64,000 bases of DNA from Bryobacterales bacterium (GCA_020854055.1 JADZGD010000085.1:1-64000); one strand, 5' to 3'. Counted from the stretch's first letter, positions 43,079 to 51,617 are shown. The notes: generated by a model from the letters alone, not told the origin. Made by a program: numbers and translations.

Positions 43079-43723
43079 ATGAAAACGCGTCTGGCAGTAT
43101 ATTCGCTCTCGGTGTGCGCATTCATCGCGCCCAACCTGTTCGCCCAGCAATGGGAATTCGGCGGGCTTGGAGGTGGTAGCTTCACCAAGAATCAGTCCGT
43201 GTCGGGCGGAGCGCTCTCGGGCGATATCGGCATGGAAACCGGCTTCGCCGGTGGCGTCTATCTGGGACAAAGCGGTTCCGGACACCTGGGTGGCGAGATC
43301 CGTTATTTGTACGAACACAACGACCTGAAGCTTCAATCGGGCGGTACAAAATATACCTTCGGCGGCCACACACACAGCATCGGATACGATCTATTGTGGT
43401 ATTTCGGCTCGCCGAAATCATCGGTTCGCCCGTATGTCGCCGCTGGCGGCGGCATCAAACAGTATGCCGGGACCGGCACCGAAATAGCGGTGCAACCGCT
43501 CGGCAATCTGGCTGTGCTGACCAAGACGCAGGAATGGAAGCCGATGGTTGACTTTGGTGGTGGTATCCGGTTCACCGCCGGCAAACACATGTCGTTCCGC
43601 GTGGAAGTACGCGACTATTTGACGCCGTATCCGACCAAGGTGCTGACTCCCATTCCGCCAGCCAAGGTGGATGGTTGGCTCCAAAACCTGACAGTCCTGG
43701 TTGGTCTCGGTTTCGTCTTCTGA
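43079..43723 (+). CDS. outer-membrane beta-barrel protein (porin-like OmpA/OmpW fold)
   Basis: 214-residue exported protein with a signal peptide (RLAVYSLSVCAFIAPNLFAQ). Alternating strands, for example WEFGGLGGGSFT, HLGGEIRYLYEHNDLKL, SVRPYVAAGGGIKQYAG and MSFRVEVRDYLTPY, end in LTVLVGLGFVF with a C-terminal Phe, the usual BamA-recognised signature. An 8-strand barrel is probable. GGAG at 43071-43074 precedes ATG 43079. It starts 19 bases after the TIGR03437 gene and probably shares its transcript. Confidence 0.85.
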   Translation: MKTRLAVYSLSVCAFIAPNLFAQQWEFGGLGGGSFTKNQSVSGGALSGDIGMETGFAGGVYLGQSGSGHLGGEIRYLYEHNDLKLQSGGTKYTFGGHTHSIGYDLLWYFGSPKSSVRPYVAAGGGIKQYAGTGTEIAVQPLGNLAVLTKTQEWKPMVDFGGGIRFTAGKHMSFRVEVRDYLTPYPTKVLTPIPPAKVDGWLQNLTVLVGLGFVF

Positions 43724-43765
43724 TGATTTCGTCCATTGCCGGAGGAGGCTGTAGCTCTCAACAAT

Positions 43766-43793
43766 CCCCGGCCGATAGCAATGGCGGCCGGGG
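43766..43793 (+). terminator. hairpin after the beta-barrel gene
   Basis: CCCCGGCCG-ATAGCAATGG-CGGCCGGGG, a perfect 9-bp stem, 42 bases after the stop. No T-run follows. The rest of the gap up to 43967 holds nothing I can support. Confidence 0.5.
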
Positions 43794-43967
43794 GCTATCC
43801 GCTCCGGGTTTCGCCCGGGCATAATGAGGAATCTTCTGTAATGCGCCTTTTGGCGGCGCTTGGACCGGGATCAGGATCACAGCGTATATAAGGCTAATTC
43901 CAGTTTGTGATCCTTCTTCCAATCGAATATGCTCTAGTCAGAGGATCGGGTTTTCCGACTGCGCGCA

Positions 43968-44282
43968 ATGGATTTCGACGTCACACCGTTTAACCTGGCA
44001 ACCTTCCTCCTGCTCGCCGTCACGGTGGGCCTTATCGTGTTTCGCTTCACCAGACGGATTGATAGTAGCTGGCCCCTTGTTTATTACTTTCTGGTGGTAC
44101 TCTATTCGAAATGGTTTACGGACTCGTTGCAGCCGGAATGGGTCTATGCCGCCGTGGTGACAGCGCTATTTTTGCGGTTTGAGTTGATCGGAGTCTGGGT
44201 AATTCGATTTTTCCGCTTGGTGGAGCTGGTCATCCTCTCCAACTTCCTGTGGCGCGGTCTCGGCCTGCTCATGCGCTGGTAG
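43968..44282 (+). CDS. small hypothetical membrane protein
   Basis: 104 residues with three or four hydrophobic segments (ATFLLLAVTVGLIVF, WPLVYYFLVVLYS, VYAAVVTALFLRF, VWVIRFFRLVELVIL). Unknown family. It stands alone, convergent with the rhodanese gene 19 bases away. Hydrophobic pattern and codon use suggest a real protein. Confidence 0.65.
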   Translation: MDFDVTPFNLATFLLLAVTVGLIVFRFTRRIDSSWPLVYYFLVVLYSKWFTDSLQPEWVYAAVVTALFLRFELIGVWVIRFFRLVELVILSNFLWRGLGLLMRW

Positions 44283-44301
44283 CGAACCCTCCCGTCCGCG
44301 T

Positions 44302-44682
44302 TTACTCTGAAATCGGCAACCCGGCTATCTGCCAGGCGCGCCACCCGCCATCCAGCGAGATGACAGCGGTGTAGCCCATCTGTTGCAGAGCGTCGGCGGC
44401 CAACGCAGAGCGAAAACCACCCCCGCAATATAGGATTATTGTTGTGGCTTTGTCCGGGATCGCGATTTCGATATCTCGCTCGATGATTCCTTTGCTGAGG
44501 TGCATCGCCCCTTCAACATGGCCCGCTTGCCACTCGCTTTCTTCACGAACGTCAACCAGGATAAACTGATCTCCGTTCTCCCTCATCTGCCGGAGTTCGT
44601 CGATACAAATCTGCTTCACCCGGCTTTTGGAATCGTCCACCAAGGCCAGAAACGCCGGTGAGTGATGCTTCCCGTGTGTCAT
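44302..44682 (-). CDS. rhodanese-domain protein
   Basis: 126-residue single-domain sulfurtransferase-like protein. The fold shows FILVDVREESEWQAGHVEGA and the active-site loop YCGGGFRSALAA with the catalytic Cys. Known roles are transfer of sulfane sulfur or redox sensing. It lies 3 bases after murA, so it is in the murQ-murA transcript. Confidence 0.9.
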   Translation of the reverse strand: MTHGKHHSPAFLALVDDSKSRVKQICIDELRQMRENGDQFILVDVREESEWQAGHVEGAMHLSKGIIERDIEIAIPDKATTIILYCGGGFRSALAADALQQMGYTAVISLDGGWRAWQIAGLPISE

Positions 44683-44685
44683 CGC

Positions 44686-45945
44686 TTATTCCACCCTCCG
44701 GATGCGGGCGCCTACCCGCGAGAGTTTTTCCTCGATCCTTTCGTAACCGCGGTCGATGTGGTAAACGCGGTCAATTACGGTTTCTCCCGAAGCCACCAAT
44801 CCGGCAAGAACCAGTGATGCGCTGGCTCTGAGGTCGGATGCCATTACCGTAGTACCGGTCAACTCCCGTGCTCCGGCCACAATCGCCTGCCTGCCTTCGA
44901 TGCGGATATTCGCTCCCATGCGCCCCAGCTCGGGGACGTGCATGAAGCGGTTCTCAAAAATCGTTTCGGTGACAAAAGAGATCCCGTCAGCCTGGGTCAT
45001 CAGCGCCAGGTACTGTGCCTGTAAATCGGTTGCAAAGCCAGGATACTCGGTGGTTGTCACATCCTGAGACCGGATGGTTCCCCGGCCGTCCACTTCCAGT
45101 ATCCCCTCGGCTGGGTGAGTGATGACGGCACCCGCGGCGGTCAGTTTGTCCAACAGGGCATCCAGGTGCTCCTTAATACACCCAGTCACCTTTACCCTTC
45201 CTCCGGTGATGGCGCCCGCAATCAGAAAGGTGCCTGCTTCAATTCGATCCGGGATGATGGTGTGTTCGGCGCCTCCCAGGCTTTGCACTCCCTCGATGGT
45301 GATCGTAGAGGTGCCCGCACCCTGGATACGGGCGCCCATCTTGACGAGGAGCTCGGCCAGGTCACTCACTTCAGGCTCCCGGGCGGCATTTTCAATGACC
45401 GTTTCACCCCGCGCCAGAACGGCAGCCATCATCACATCTTCAGTCCCTGTTACCGTGACGCGGTCAAACCGGATCGTCGCCCCTTGCAATCCATCGGGGG
45501 CTTCGGCCTCCAGGTATCCGTGAGTCTGTGTCAGCCGCGCGCCCAGCTTTTCGAGCGCCTGCACGTGGAGGTTGATCGGTCTCGCTCCAATGGCGCAGCC
45601 CCCCGGCATCGAAACCCGGGCCCTCCCCGTCCGGGCGACCAGCGGGCCCATTACCAGGCTGGAGGCACGCATCGTCTTCACCAGGTCATACGGGGCCTCC
45701 GGGTTCTCCAGCACCCCAGCGGTAACCGCCGTGCAGCCGCCGTTGTCTTTCTCTACGCGGGCGCCGATAAAGGTGAGCAGCCGTTCCATTGTGCGGATGT
45801 CTCTCACCCTCGGGACACGGTGTAAGATTACCGGCTTCTCAGTCAGCAGGCAGGCGGCCAGGGCGGGTAACGCGGCATTCTTGCTGCCGCTGGTCGGAAT
45901 CTCTCCTACCAGTGGAGTCCCACCTTCGATCACAAACTTGTCCAT
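44686..45945 (-). CDS. murA: UDP-N-acetylglucosamine 1-carboxyvinyltransferase MurA
   Basis: 419-residue first enzyme of peptidoglycan precursor synthesis; it transfers enolpyruvate from PEP to UDP-GlcNAc and is the target of fosfomycin. [12 protein letters not shown] has the conserved Lys, and the catalytic Cys sits in [12 protein letters not shown] (residue ~117). It retains Cys, so fosfomycin sensitivity would be expected for this enzyme. [12 protein letters not shown] and [11 protein letters not shown] follow the family. It starts 27 bases after murQ. Confidence 0.97.
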   Translation of the reverse strand: MDKFVIEGGTPLVGEIPTSGSKNAALPALAACLLTEKPVILHRVPRVRDIRTMERLLTFIGARVEKDNGGCTAVTAGVLENPEAPYDLVKTMRASSLVMGPLVARTGRARVSMPGGCAIGARPINLHVQALEKLGARLTQTHGYLEAEAPDGLQGATIRFDRVTVTGTEDVMMAAVLARGETVIENAAREPEVSDLAELLVKMGARIQGAGTSTITIEGVQSLGGAEHTIIPDRIEAGTFLIAGAITGGRVKVTGCIKEHLDALLDKLTAAGAVITHPAEGILEVDGRGTIRSQDVTTTEYPGFATDLQAQYLALMTQADGISFVTETIFENRFMHVPELGRMGANIRIEGRQAIVAGARELTGTTVMASDLRASASLVLAGLVASGETVIDRVYHIDRGYERIEEKLSRVGARIRRVE

Positions 45946-45972
45946 TGCCAGTATCCAGTATCGCGGGATCGA

Positions 45973-46905
45973 TCAGTCCGGCCGGACAGCCTCGGCCACT
46001 CGTCCCCGCACCTCAATCAAGCGCGTCTCCGCCGCTGCCCGGCTGAGACCGCGCTGCGCCATGACAATTGCCGTCTTGACGCTGCCGCCGGCCTTGTCCA
46101 GCAGTTCCGACGCCAGCGGGTAATCCATCCCCGTGGCGGAGGCGATAATCCGGATGGCACGATCCTGAAGTTTGTGATTGGTCGGCTGCACGTTCACCAT
46201 CAGGTTGCCGAATACGTAGCCCAGACGGATCATTACCGCCGTGCTCAACATGTTCAACACCAACTTGGTGGCCGTGCCGGCTTTCAATCGCGTTGAGCCG
46301 GTCAGCACCTCGGGTCCGGTCAACACGGTGATGGGAATCTTAACGGCCCGAGCCAATTCGGAATCCGGCGTACAGCTAATGCCTACCGTCACCGCGCCGG
46401 ACTCATGCGCCGCGGCTACCGCTCCCAGAACGTAGGGAGTCCGCCCGCTGGCAGCAATCCCCACCAGAACGTCCTTGCCGCTGAACCCACGCCGCAGCAG
46501 GTCCTCCCTGCCGGCGCCGGGGTCATCCTCGATCGCCTCGCTCGAATGCACCAGGGCGTGTTCACCACCGGCTATGATCCCTTGAACCGTTTCGCCGGGA
46601 ACGTTGAAGGTGGGAACCCACTCCGAAGCGTCCAGTACTCCCAGCCGGCCACTCGTGCCGGCGCCAATATAAAAAAGACGTCCGCCGCGCTCCAACCGGT
46701 CGACAGTAACATTGACCGCCATTGCGATGTCGGGGATTCGCTCGGCCACGGCCTCGGCTACCTTGCGGTCCTCCTGGTTCATCACTCTTAGCATCTCTTC
46801 GGTGGGAAGTGCGTCTATCCGTTCGGAGGCCGGATTGCGCTGTTCTGTGAGTAGACTTTCAAGCATGGTGAGACCGTAAACCGGCCAGCGATCCTTCTCC
46901 ATCAT
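45973..46905 (-). CDS. murQ: N-acetylmuramic acid 6-phosphate etherase MurQ
   Basis: Cytoplasmic enzyme of peptidoglycan recycling that splits the lactyl ether of MurNAc-6-phosphate to give GlcNAc-6-phosphate and lactate. Signatures TEQRNPASERIDALPTEEM, FYIGAGTSGRLGVLDASE with the SIS fold, and NLMVNVQPTNHKLQDRA are diagnostic. Start is uncertain: 46905 (AAAGG upstream) adds 13 residues; ATG 46866 gives exactly the family length of about 297. Pairing with murA links recycling and synthesis. A matching PTS or AmgK is not in the window. Confidence 0.95.
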   Translation of the reverse strand: MMEKDRWPVYGLTMLESLLTEQRNPASERIDALPTEEMLRVMNQEDRKVAEAVAERIPDIAMAVNVTVDRLERGGRLFYIGAGTSGRLGVLDASEWVPTFNVPGETVQGIIAGGEHALVHSSEAIEDDPGAGREDLLRRGFSGKDVLVGIAASGRTPYVLGAVAAAHESGAVTVGISCTPDSELARAVKIPITVLTGPEVLTGSTRLKAGTATKLVLNMLSTAVMIRLGYVFGNLMVNVQPTNHKLQDRAIRIIASATGMDYPLASELLDKAGGSVKTAIVMAQRGLSRAAAETRLIEVRGRVAEAVRPD

Positions 46906-46953
46906 AATAAGGCCTTTGCGTCATCGCCGCTGAGCGGAGGGGGGTATCAGGCA

Positions 46954-46987
46954 GAAAACAAAAAAGCCGCCTTGCCGGGAAGGCGGC
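46954..46987 (-). terminator. rho-independent terminator of the Fe-S carrier gene
   Basis: On the minus strand: GCCGCCTT-CCCGGC-AAGGCGGC followed by TTTTTTGTTTT. Textbook hairpin and U-run, between the erpA-like gene (ending 47057) and murQ. Confidence 0.92.
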
Positions 46988-47014
46988 CCCTCTGTGTCAT
47001 AGTCTCGGTCACAC

Positions 47015-47038
47015 GAACCTCGCATCCAGACGAGGTTC
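47015..47038 (-). terminator. second hairpin downstream of the Fe-S carrier gene
   Basis: GAACCTCG-CATCCAGA-CGAGGTTC, 8-bp perfect stem, just ahead of the main terminator. It may stabilise the transcript end. It is not a tRNA: no acceptor or anticodon arm can be drawn. Confidence 0.35.
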
Positions 47039-47056
47039 GATCGGTACTCAACCGGA

Positions 47057-47380
47057 TCAGGCCTGGAACGAACTGCCGCAGCCACACGTGGACTTCACGT
47101 TCGGATTCTCAAACTTGAAGCCAGCACCTTCCAGTGTCTCGACATAGTCCACCTGGGCCCCGTCCAGATAAAGCAGGCTCGCCTGGTCTACAAATACTCG
47201 TAGACCTTCGAAATCATAGGACTTATCCAAAACACCCGGATTGTTCTCAAACGCCATTGAATAGCTGAAACCAGAACATCCGCCCCCGACGACCGAAATC
47301 CGAAGACCCGCCGGTTTCGGCTCCTGCGCCGACAGGATCTCCTTCACCTTGCTGATTGCTGTGGGTGACAAACTTACCAT
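47057..47380 (-). CDS. erpA: A-type Fe-S cluster carrier (IscA/ErpA family)
   Basis: 107-residue HesB/IscA-type scaffold or carrier that passes Fe-S clusters to apo-proteins. The three ligand cysteines are present: GGGCSGFSY and the C-terminal STCGCGSSF. Whether it is ErpA, IscA or SufA cannot be told from sequence alone. ATG 47380 is preferred to TTG 47386 because GGGGAG is 7 bases upstream. It is divergent from an ECF sigma gene across ~280 bases and ends in a strong terminator. Confidence 0.9.
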   Translation of the reverse strand: MVSLSPTAISKVKEILSAQEPKPAGLRISVVGGGCSGFSYSMAFENNPGVLDKSYDFEGLRVFVDQASLLYLDGAQVDYVETLEGAGFKFENPNVKSTCGCGSSFQA

Positions 47381-47465
47381 TTTCAATCTCCCCTCTTGCC
47401 AAATTCTTCGAAAGGGTGCTCCACCCGCCGGCGCACCGTGCGAGCTTCAGACCTCCCTACTAGCA

Positions 47466-47520
47466 TATAATGACACGTTTGGAGCTGTAGTATCTAATCT
47501 TGATTATAACGTCAAGAATT
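47466..47520. promoter_or_regulatory. AT-rich divergent promoter region of erpA-like and sigma genes
   Basis: TATAAT on the plus strand at 47466-47471 and TATAAT on the minus strand at 47508-47503 point outward. TTGATTATAACGTCAA at 47500-47515 is an imperfect 16-base palindrome beside them. No good -35 boxes are seen at the right distance. The remainder of the 282-base gap (47381-47662) shows no gene. Confidence 0.35.
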
Positions 47521-47662
47521 GTAGACCGCAGCCGCGACGCCAGGTTGGGGCCGATTTGCTATTTTGGTTCCAACAATCGCGCTCGCCGCGCCGGCTAGCC
47601 GTGGACACCAACCGGTGAGGCTGTTGTAACCGCTTGAATCCGCGGTGCGTCAGAAAGTCAGT

Positions 47663-48322
47663 ATGAGCGGATTTAGCGGCGTTCTCCCGTTCCCGGGCAG
47701 CGATACTCGTATCAGGACGAGAGTGGACCACCGAGCCAGCGAGGAATCCGAACTCGTTCGCCGAGTACAGGCGAAGGACGAAGCGGCGTTTCGTGAAATC
47801 GTCGAGCGCTACCAGGCGAAGGTTTTTTCGATCATCTACGGCATTCTGCGGAACCACAATGATTCCGAAGATATTGCGCAGCAGGTGTTCGCCAAGATCT
47901 ACTTCTCGATCGGAAGCTTCGATTTCCGGAGTTCGCTACTCACCTGGATCTACAAAATTACCGTCAACGAGTGCTACGATTATTTGCGCAAGAAGCGCGT
48001 TCGCAAGTTGGTGTACGAGAGTGACTTCTCCGAAGAAGACGCTCTCCGCATGGAGAATTCCGAGGCTGCCGTGGCTCGAGACCCCGCGGTGGACAAGAGC
48101 CTCGCTCAGCGCGACTTCATCATGAAGCTGCTTTCCAAGGTGTCTGATGAGGATCGCAGCCTGATTCTGCTCAAGGAGGTGGAAGGCCACTCGGTGGAGG
48201 AACTCGCGCGGATGACCGGGCTCAATGAGAATACAATTAAGGTCAAACTGTTCCGTGCCCGGCAGAAGTTACTGAAGGTGGCGCAGCGGCTCACCAAGTC
48301 CGCCGGTCCGGCTGCCGTTTGA
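47663..48322 (+). CDS. ECF sigma factor (RpoE-like)
   Basis: 219-residue sigma factor. Region 2 shows FREIVERYQAKVFSIIYGIL, DSEDIAQQVFAKIY and LLTWIYKITVNECYDYLRKK; region 4 shows LILLKEVEGHSVEELARMTG and NTIKVKLFRARQKLLKV. ATG 47663 begins MSGFSGV; GTG 47645 is an alternative. It heads a cluster with an anti-sigma factor and a Spy/CpxP-like protein, the usual layout of an envelope-stress response. Confidence 0.94.
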   Translation: MSGFSGVLPFPGSDTRIRTRVDHRASEESELVRRVQAKDEAAFREIVERYQAKVFSIIYGILRNHNDSEDIAQQVFAKIYFSIGSFDFRSSLLTWIYKITVNECYDYLRKKRVRKLVYESDFSEEDALRMENSEAAVARDPAVDKSLAQRDFIMKLLSKVSDEDRSLILLKEVEGHSVEELARMTGLNENTIKVKLFRARQKLLKVAQRLTKSAGPAAV

Positions 48323-48405
48323 GAGCCATGTCCGGAAGTTGCCCGAAACGGGACGTCAGATCCTCGCCGGGCTGTTTAGGAAATTGACTTTCGAGGGAAG
48401 AAGTT

Positions 48406-48882
48406 ATGCATCGGCCGATTAAGGACCACCTGGAGGATTTCCTTCAGGGTGCTTGCGAGAGAGAACAGCTAAGAGAGTTCGAAGCACACCTGGAAGAGTG
48501 CGAAGACTGTTTTCAGCAGGTGCAGCAGATGCGGGAACAGGCGCACTCCGTGCGTGCCTTGCGCACGCCGGAAGTAGTTACGCCTCAACCCGGCTTCTAC
48601 GGCCGGGTGATGGCCCGGATCGAATCACAACCGCGGCCGACTGTCTGGTCGCTGTTGTTGGATCCCGTCTTCGGGCGGAGATTGGTATACGCTACTGCTT
48701 CGCTGCTGTTGATTTTTGGGACTTATCTGGTGTCGACCGAAAGCGAGTCGATCTCAGCGTCCAATAACGGGCCGGAAATGATTCTGGCGGCACGGGAGCA
48801 AGCTCCGGCGGCTCATCAGAAGACCGATACCCAGAGTCAGCGGGATGCCATCTTGGTGAATTTGGCAACTTATCAGGACTAG
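48406..48882 (+). CDS. anti-sigma factor with zinc-finger (ZAS) domain and one membrane helix
   Basis: 158 residues. The N-terminal domain has a His and CxxC set (EAHLEECEDCF) like zf-HC2 anti-sigma factors, and binds the sigma factor in the cytoplasm. One transmembrane helix (LVYATASLLLIFGTYLV) precedes a periplasmic tail of about 45 residues. It probably restrains the upstream sigma until an envelope signal. It lies 83 bases after the sigma gene. Confidence 0.85.
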   Translation: MHRPIKDHLEDFLQGACEREQLREFEAHLEECEDCFQQVQQMREQAHSVRALRTPEVVTPQPGFYGRVMARIESQPRPTVWSLLLDPVFGRRLVYATASLLLIFGTYLVSTESESISASNNGPEMILAAREQAPAAHQKTDTQSQRDAILVNLATYQD

Positions 48883-48897
48883 GATCACGGATAGAGA

Positions 48898-49281
48898 ATG
48901 ACTCCTCACCGGCCATCCTGGCGAAATCCGAAGATTCTCGCCATGCTATGTCTGGTGTTTTTGCTGGGCGCCACCTGCGGTGCTCTGACAATGCGTTTGG
49001 GCCGTCATACGATCTTCCATCGCGCCACTCCGGCGTGGCGCGAAGGCGGCAAGGATATCTCAATCTACCGCCTTCGCAAGGATCTCGATTTGAGTGAGAG
49101 CCAAGCCGAACAGATGGAGGTCGTGCTCGACGATTTTATGACATACATCCAGACGCTGCAAGCGCAGATGGATGACGTCCGGTCTACTGGAAAAGCGCGA
49201 ATTATGCGGATCCTCAACGAGGATCAGCGGCGGCGCTTTACCAAGCTGCTGGCTGATATCCAGAGCCGGCAGCCCAACTGA
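48898..49281 (+). CDS. Spy/CpxP-like periplasmic protein
   Basis: 127 residues with an N-terminal membrane anchor or uncleaved signal (ILAMLCLVFLLGATCGALT). The mature helices contain LDLSESQAEQMEVVLDDF and ILNEDQRRRFTKLLADI, two LTxxQ-type repeats as in Spy, CpxP and periplasmic heavy-metal sensors. Such proteins act as chaperones or stress sensors in the periplasm. It is last in the sigma/anti-sigma cluster, 15 bases after the anti-sigma gene. The following 259-base gap (49282-49540) shows nothing I can support. Confidence 0.75.
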   Translation: MTPHRPSWRNPKILAMLCLVFLLGATCGALTMRLGRHTIFHRATPAWREGGKDISIYRLRKDLDLSESQAEQMEVVLDDFMTYIQTLQAQMDDVRSTGKARIMRILNEDQRRRFTKLLADIQSRQPN

Positions 49282-49540
49282 TAGCCTGTCTTGCGGTGCC
49301 TGGGTTGGGACCGGGTTCTACGGATTCTTTTCTATTGCGCGATCCGGTGGCGCGTGGTACTCTGAATTCGCACGTGGATTGATTTAGGTCTGTATTTTGA
49401 CCAGCTAATTGCAACCACGAAAAAAAGTGCTAAAGGTGAGTCGGTCTTCAGAAACACTCGCCCTGACACTTGGTGCAGGGCTATATTTTTGACCGATTGC
49501 CGAAGCCGAATGGCGCCGCATGGTGGCGCCGGAGGACATG

Positions 49541-49900
49541 ATGAGCAATTGGTCAAGCCTGCCCGTCCCCGCAACTGGCGAGTCTCCTCTTTTTAGCTCG
49601 GAGGGTGAACTGGTCTGTGTGCGTGTGGCGGTTGAACCGAGGCTACTCGAAGATCTTCTCGATGCGCTCAGTCACGTCGATTTCCCCATCAACCCGGAGC
49701 TTCGGCATAACGCCGAAGAGTCATCCGGCCGCTGGCTGACGGTGGTTGAATTTCCCGCCTACCGCGCTCGGGTTCCGGAAGTGGAAGGCGTACTCCAGAC
49801 GCGCGGCTTCGATGTCTTGTCACTGCGTGTTTCCCCGATGATCGATGAACTGCGGACACTGGCGTGCCGGGCATCGGTGACCGTAGCACGCAACCATTAA
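49541..49900 (+). CDS. conserved hypothetical small cytosolic protein
   Basis: 119 residues, MSNWSSLPVPAT... with LVCVRVAVEPRLLEDLLDAL and FPINPELRHN, then VEFPAYRARVPEVEGVLQ and FDVLSLRVSPMID. It could be an alpha/beta ACT- or DUF-like domain. No signal or membrane segment. I chose ATG 49541 because GGAGG at 49531-49535 is 5 bases upstream; ATG 49520 is possible. Function unknown. Confidence 0.65.
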   Translation: MSNWSSLPVPATGESPLFSSEGELVCVRVAVEPRLLEDLLDALSHVDFPINPELRHNAEESSGRWLTVVEFPAYRARVPEVEGVLQTRGFDVLSLRVSPMIDELRTLACRASVTVARNH

Positions 49901-50029
49901 TGTCCGTACAATGCAAGGCAGGGAAGCGAACCGGCTGCAACACCCAGTGAGGGCAATGGTCTCGTCAAATGGTCAGCCGAGCGGTGTTTGGGAGGGCGGA
50001 GCCGCTCATGTCCCGGCGAAGGCAGAAGA

Positions 50030-50056
50030 CAGCATTCCAGGCCGAAGCGAATGCTG
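50030..50056 (+). other. hairpin in the leader of the Memo-AMMECR1 gene
   Basis: CAGCATTC-11 bases-GAATGCTG, perfect 8-bp stem, in the 268-base gap 49901-50168. A second short stem GGGAG-GGG-CTCCC lies at about 50108-50120. The gap has no convincing ORF, so a structured leader or small RNA is possible. Confidence 0.35.
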
Positions 50057-50168
50057 GACATCCCGGGTCTCAGGCGGCGGCACATTGGGACAGAGCGGCG
50101 CGGAACGGGAGGGGCTCCCCGGGCAGGCAAGCCGTCCAGTACCGCGCTAAACTTCTACCAATGATGCC

Positions 50169-51617
50169 ATGAGTGAGGGCTGCCACCTTTCGCCCTATAG
50201 CGGACAGTGGTATCCGGACGATCCGGAGCAACTGCGCGAGCTATTGGGGCGCACACAGCGCGAGTCGGTTCAAAGGACCGGGCCATTCCTGTTACCCTCC
50301 CCGCTGGGATTCGTTGTGCCGCACGCCGGCATCCACTATTCGGGTTCGGTTGCCTGGTCCGTCTACCGGGCGGCCGCGGCCGCAGCGCCCAGGCGGATCG
50401 TCTTGTTCGGGTTTCGCCATCGTGGAGGGCCGGCGGGACTTGCTGTGCCGGATATCATTGCTTATCGCACTCCGCTCGGCGATCTGCCGGTGGATCAGGA
50501 CGTCAGGGACCGGCTTGCCGCGGGTGGGGTGTTCCGCCGGCTCAAAGAGGCGCTGATCTGCGACCATTCCACCGAAATGCAACTGCCATTCCTGCAGTTC
50601 GGATTGCCGGGTGTTCCGGTAGTACCCGTTTCGGTCGGCCATGCCAGCGCCCAAGAGCTGGAAACGGCTTCCCGTGTTCTGGCTCCCCTGGCCGGGCAGG
50701 GCAGTCTCTTTGTAGCCAGTTCGGACTTTACCCATTACGGAAGCGCCTTCCGGTACCGGCCATTTCCGCCTGACGATACGATCAGTGGGCGTCTGCGAGA
50801 GCTCGACGACGAACTGGCTGATGCAGCCGGCAGCCTTGATGATCGGCTTCTGGCCGCTACAGTTGAGAATCTTCAGTCGACGCTTTGCGGCATCGGCCCC
50901 ATGTCTCTCCTGCTTGCCACACTCCGGCAGGCGGCCAGCGGCTCAACGGTGGTCTATCAGCAGACCCTGGACTACCAGACCTCCGGTGAGCGAACCGGCG
51001 ATTACCAACACTCGGTCAGCTACTGTGCCCTCGGTTACTATCCTCAGTCTTCATTCGCCCTCCCCACGGAGGCCACGCAGAGTCTATTGCAAATGGCCTT
51101 TGGCGCTCTCAAACAGGCGATCGCTGGTGGAGGTTGGAATCCGGTAGAGACAGAGGTGCCGCCTCACGTACTGCAGGCACGTCTGCCGGTATTTGTCACC
51201 TTGTACGCAGGCGGACGGCTTCGGGGCTGCATCGGTTCGTGCTTCGACCCCCGTCCACTCGGCCACAGTATTCCGGAGCTGACTTTGGCCGCTTTGCACG
51301 ACGATCGCTTCCCTCCCATCGGCTTAGAGGAATTAGATTCGGTTGAAGTGGAGATCTCCCTGCTGACGCCATTCCGAAGGATCGGTTCGCAACAGCAGTG
51401 GCAGGCGGGAGTCCATGGCAGCATGCTCCGCTACCGGCAGCATCGCGGTATCCTGTTGCCCCAGGTGGCTGGCGAACGAAATTGGGACCGGACGCAATTC
51501 TTCTCCGCCCTGGCCCGCAAAGCAGGCTGTCCGGCCGATGTGTATTCACGGCCCGAATGCCGCCTTTTCGTCTTCCAGTCGCAGACCTGCCGCGAGCGAT
51601 ATACTGGCGTTGAATGA
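50169..51617 (+). CDS. Memo-AMMECR1 fusion (AmmeMemoRadiSam system proteins B and A)
   Basis: 482 residues. Residues ~5-290 are a Memo domain (dioxygenase-like, iron-binding in eukaryotes): YSGQWYPDDPEQL, FVVPHAGIHYSG, CDHSTEMQLPFL, SSDFTHYG and STLCGIGPM contain the His and Cys metal positions. Residues ~300-480 are an AMMECR1 domain with the signature GGRLRGCIGS and VEVEISLLTP. In the AmmeMemoRadiSam system these two occur with a radical SAM protein; the substrate is unknown. No such radical SAM is adjacent here. No ribosome site is seen before ATG 50169. Its stop overlaps addB as ATGA. Confidence 0.9.
   Translation: MSEGCHLSPYSGQWYPDDPEQLRELLGRTQRESVQRTGPFLLPSPLGFVVPHAGIHYSGSVAWSVYRAAAAAAPRRIVLFGFRHRGGPAGLAVPDIIAYRTPLGDLPVDQDVRDRLAAGGVFRRLKEALICDHSTEMQLPFLQFGLPGVPVVPVSVGHASAQELETASRVLAPLAGQGSLFVASSDFTHYGSAFRYRPFPPDDTISGRLRELDDELADAAGSLDDRLLAATVENLQSTLCGIGPMSLLLATLRQAASGSTVVYQQTLDYQTSGERTGDYQHSVSYCALGYYPQSSFALPTEATQSLLQMAFGALKQAIAGGGWNPVETEVPPHVLQARLPVFVTLYAGGRLRGCIGSCFDPRPLGHSIPELTLAALHDDRFPPIGLEELDSVEVEISLLTPFRRIGSQQQWQAGVHGSMLRYRQHRGILLPQVAGERNWDRTQFFSALARKAGCPADVYSRPECRLFVFQSQTCRERYTGVE

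Noticed and set aside
47015..47040. tRNA-like GGTTCGATC
   Set aside because: It is part of a simple hairpin after the Fe-S carrier gene; no acceptor, D or anticodon arm can be formed.
50030..50120. SRP RNA, RNase P or tmRNA in the leader at 49901-50168
   Set aside because: No GGAAGGAAGCA core, no GAGGAAAGTCC block and no Ala-tRNA-like end.
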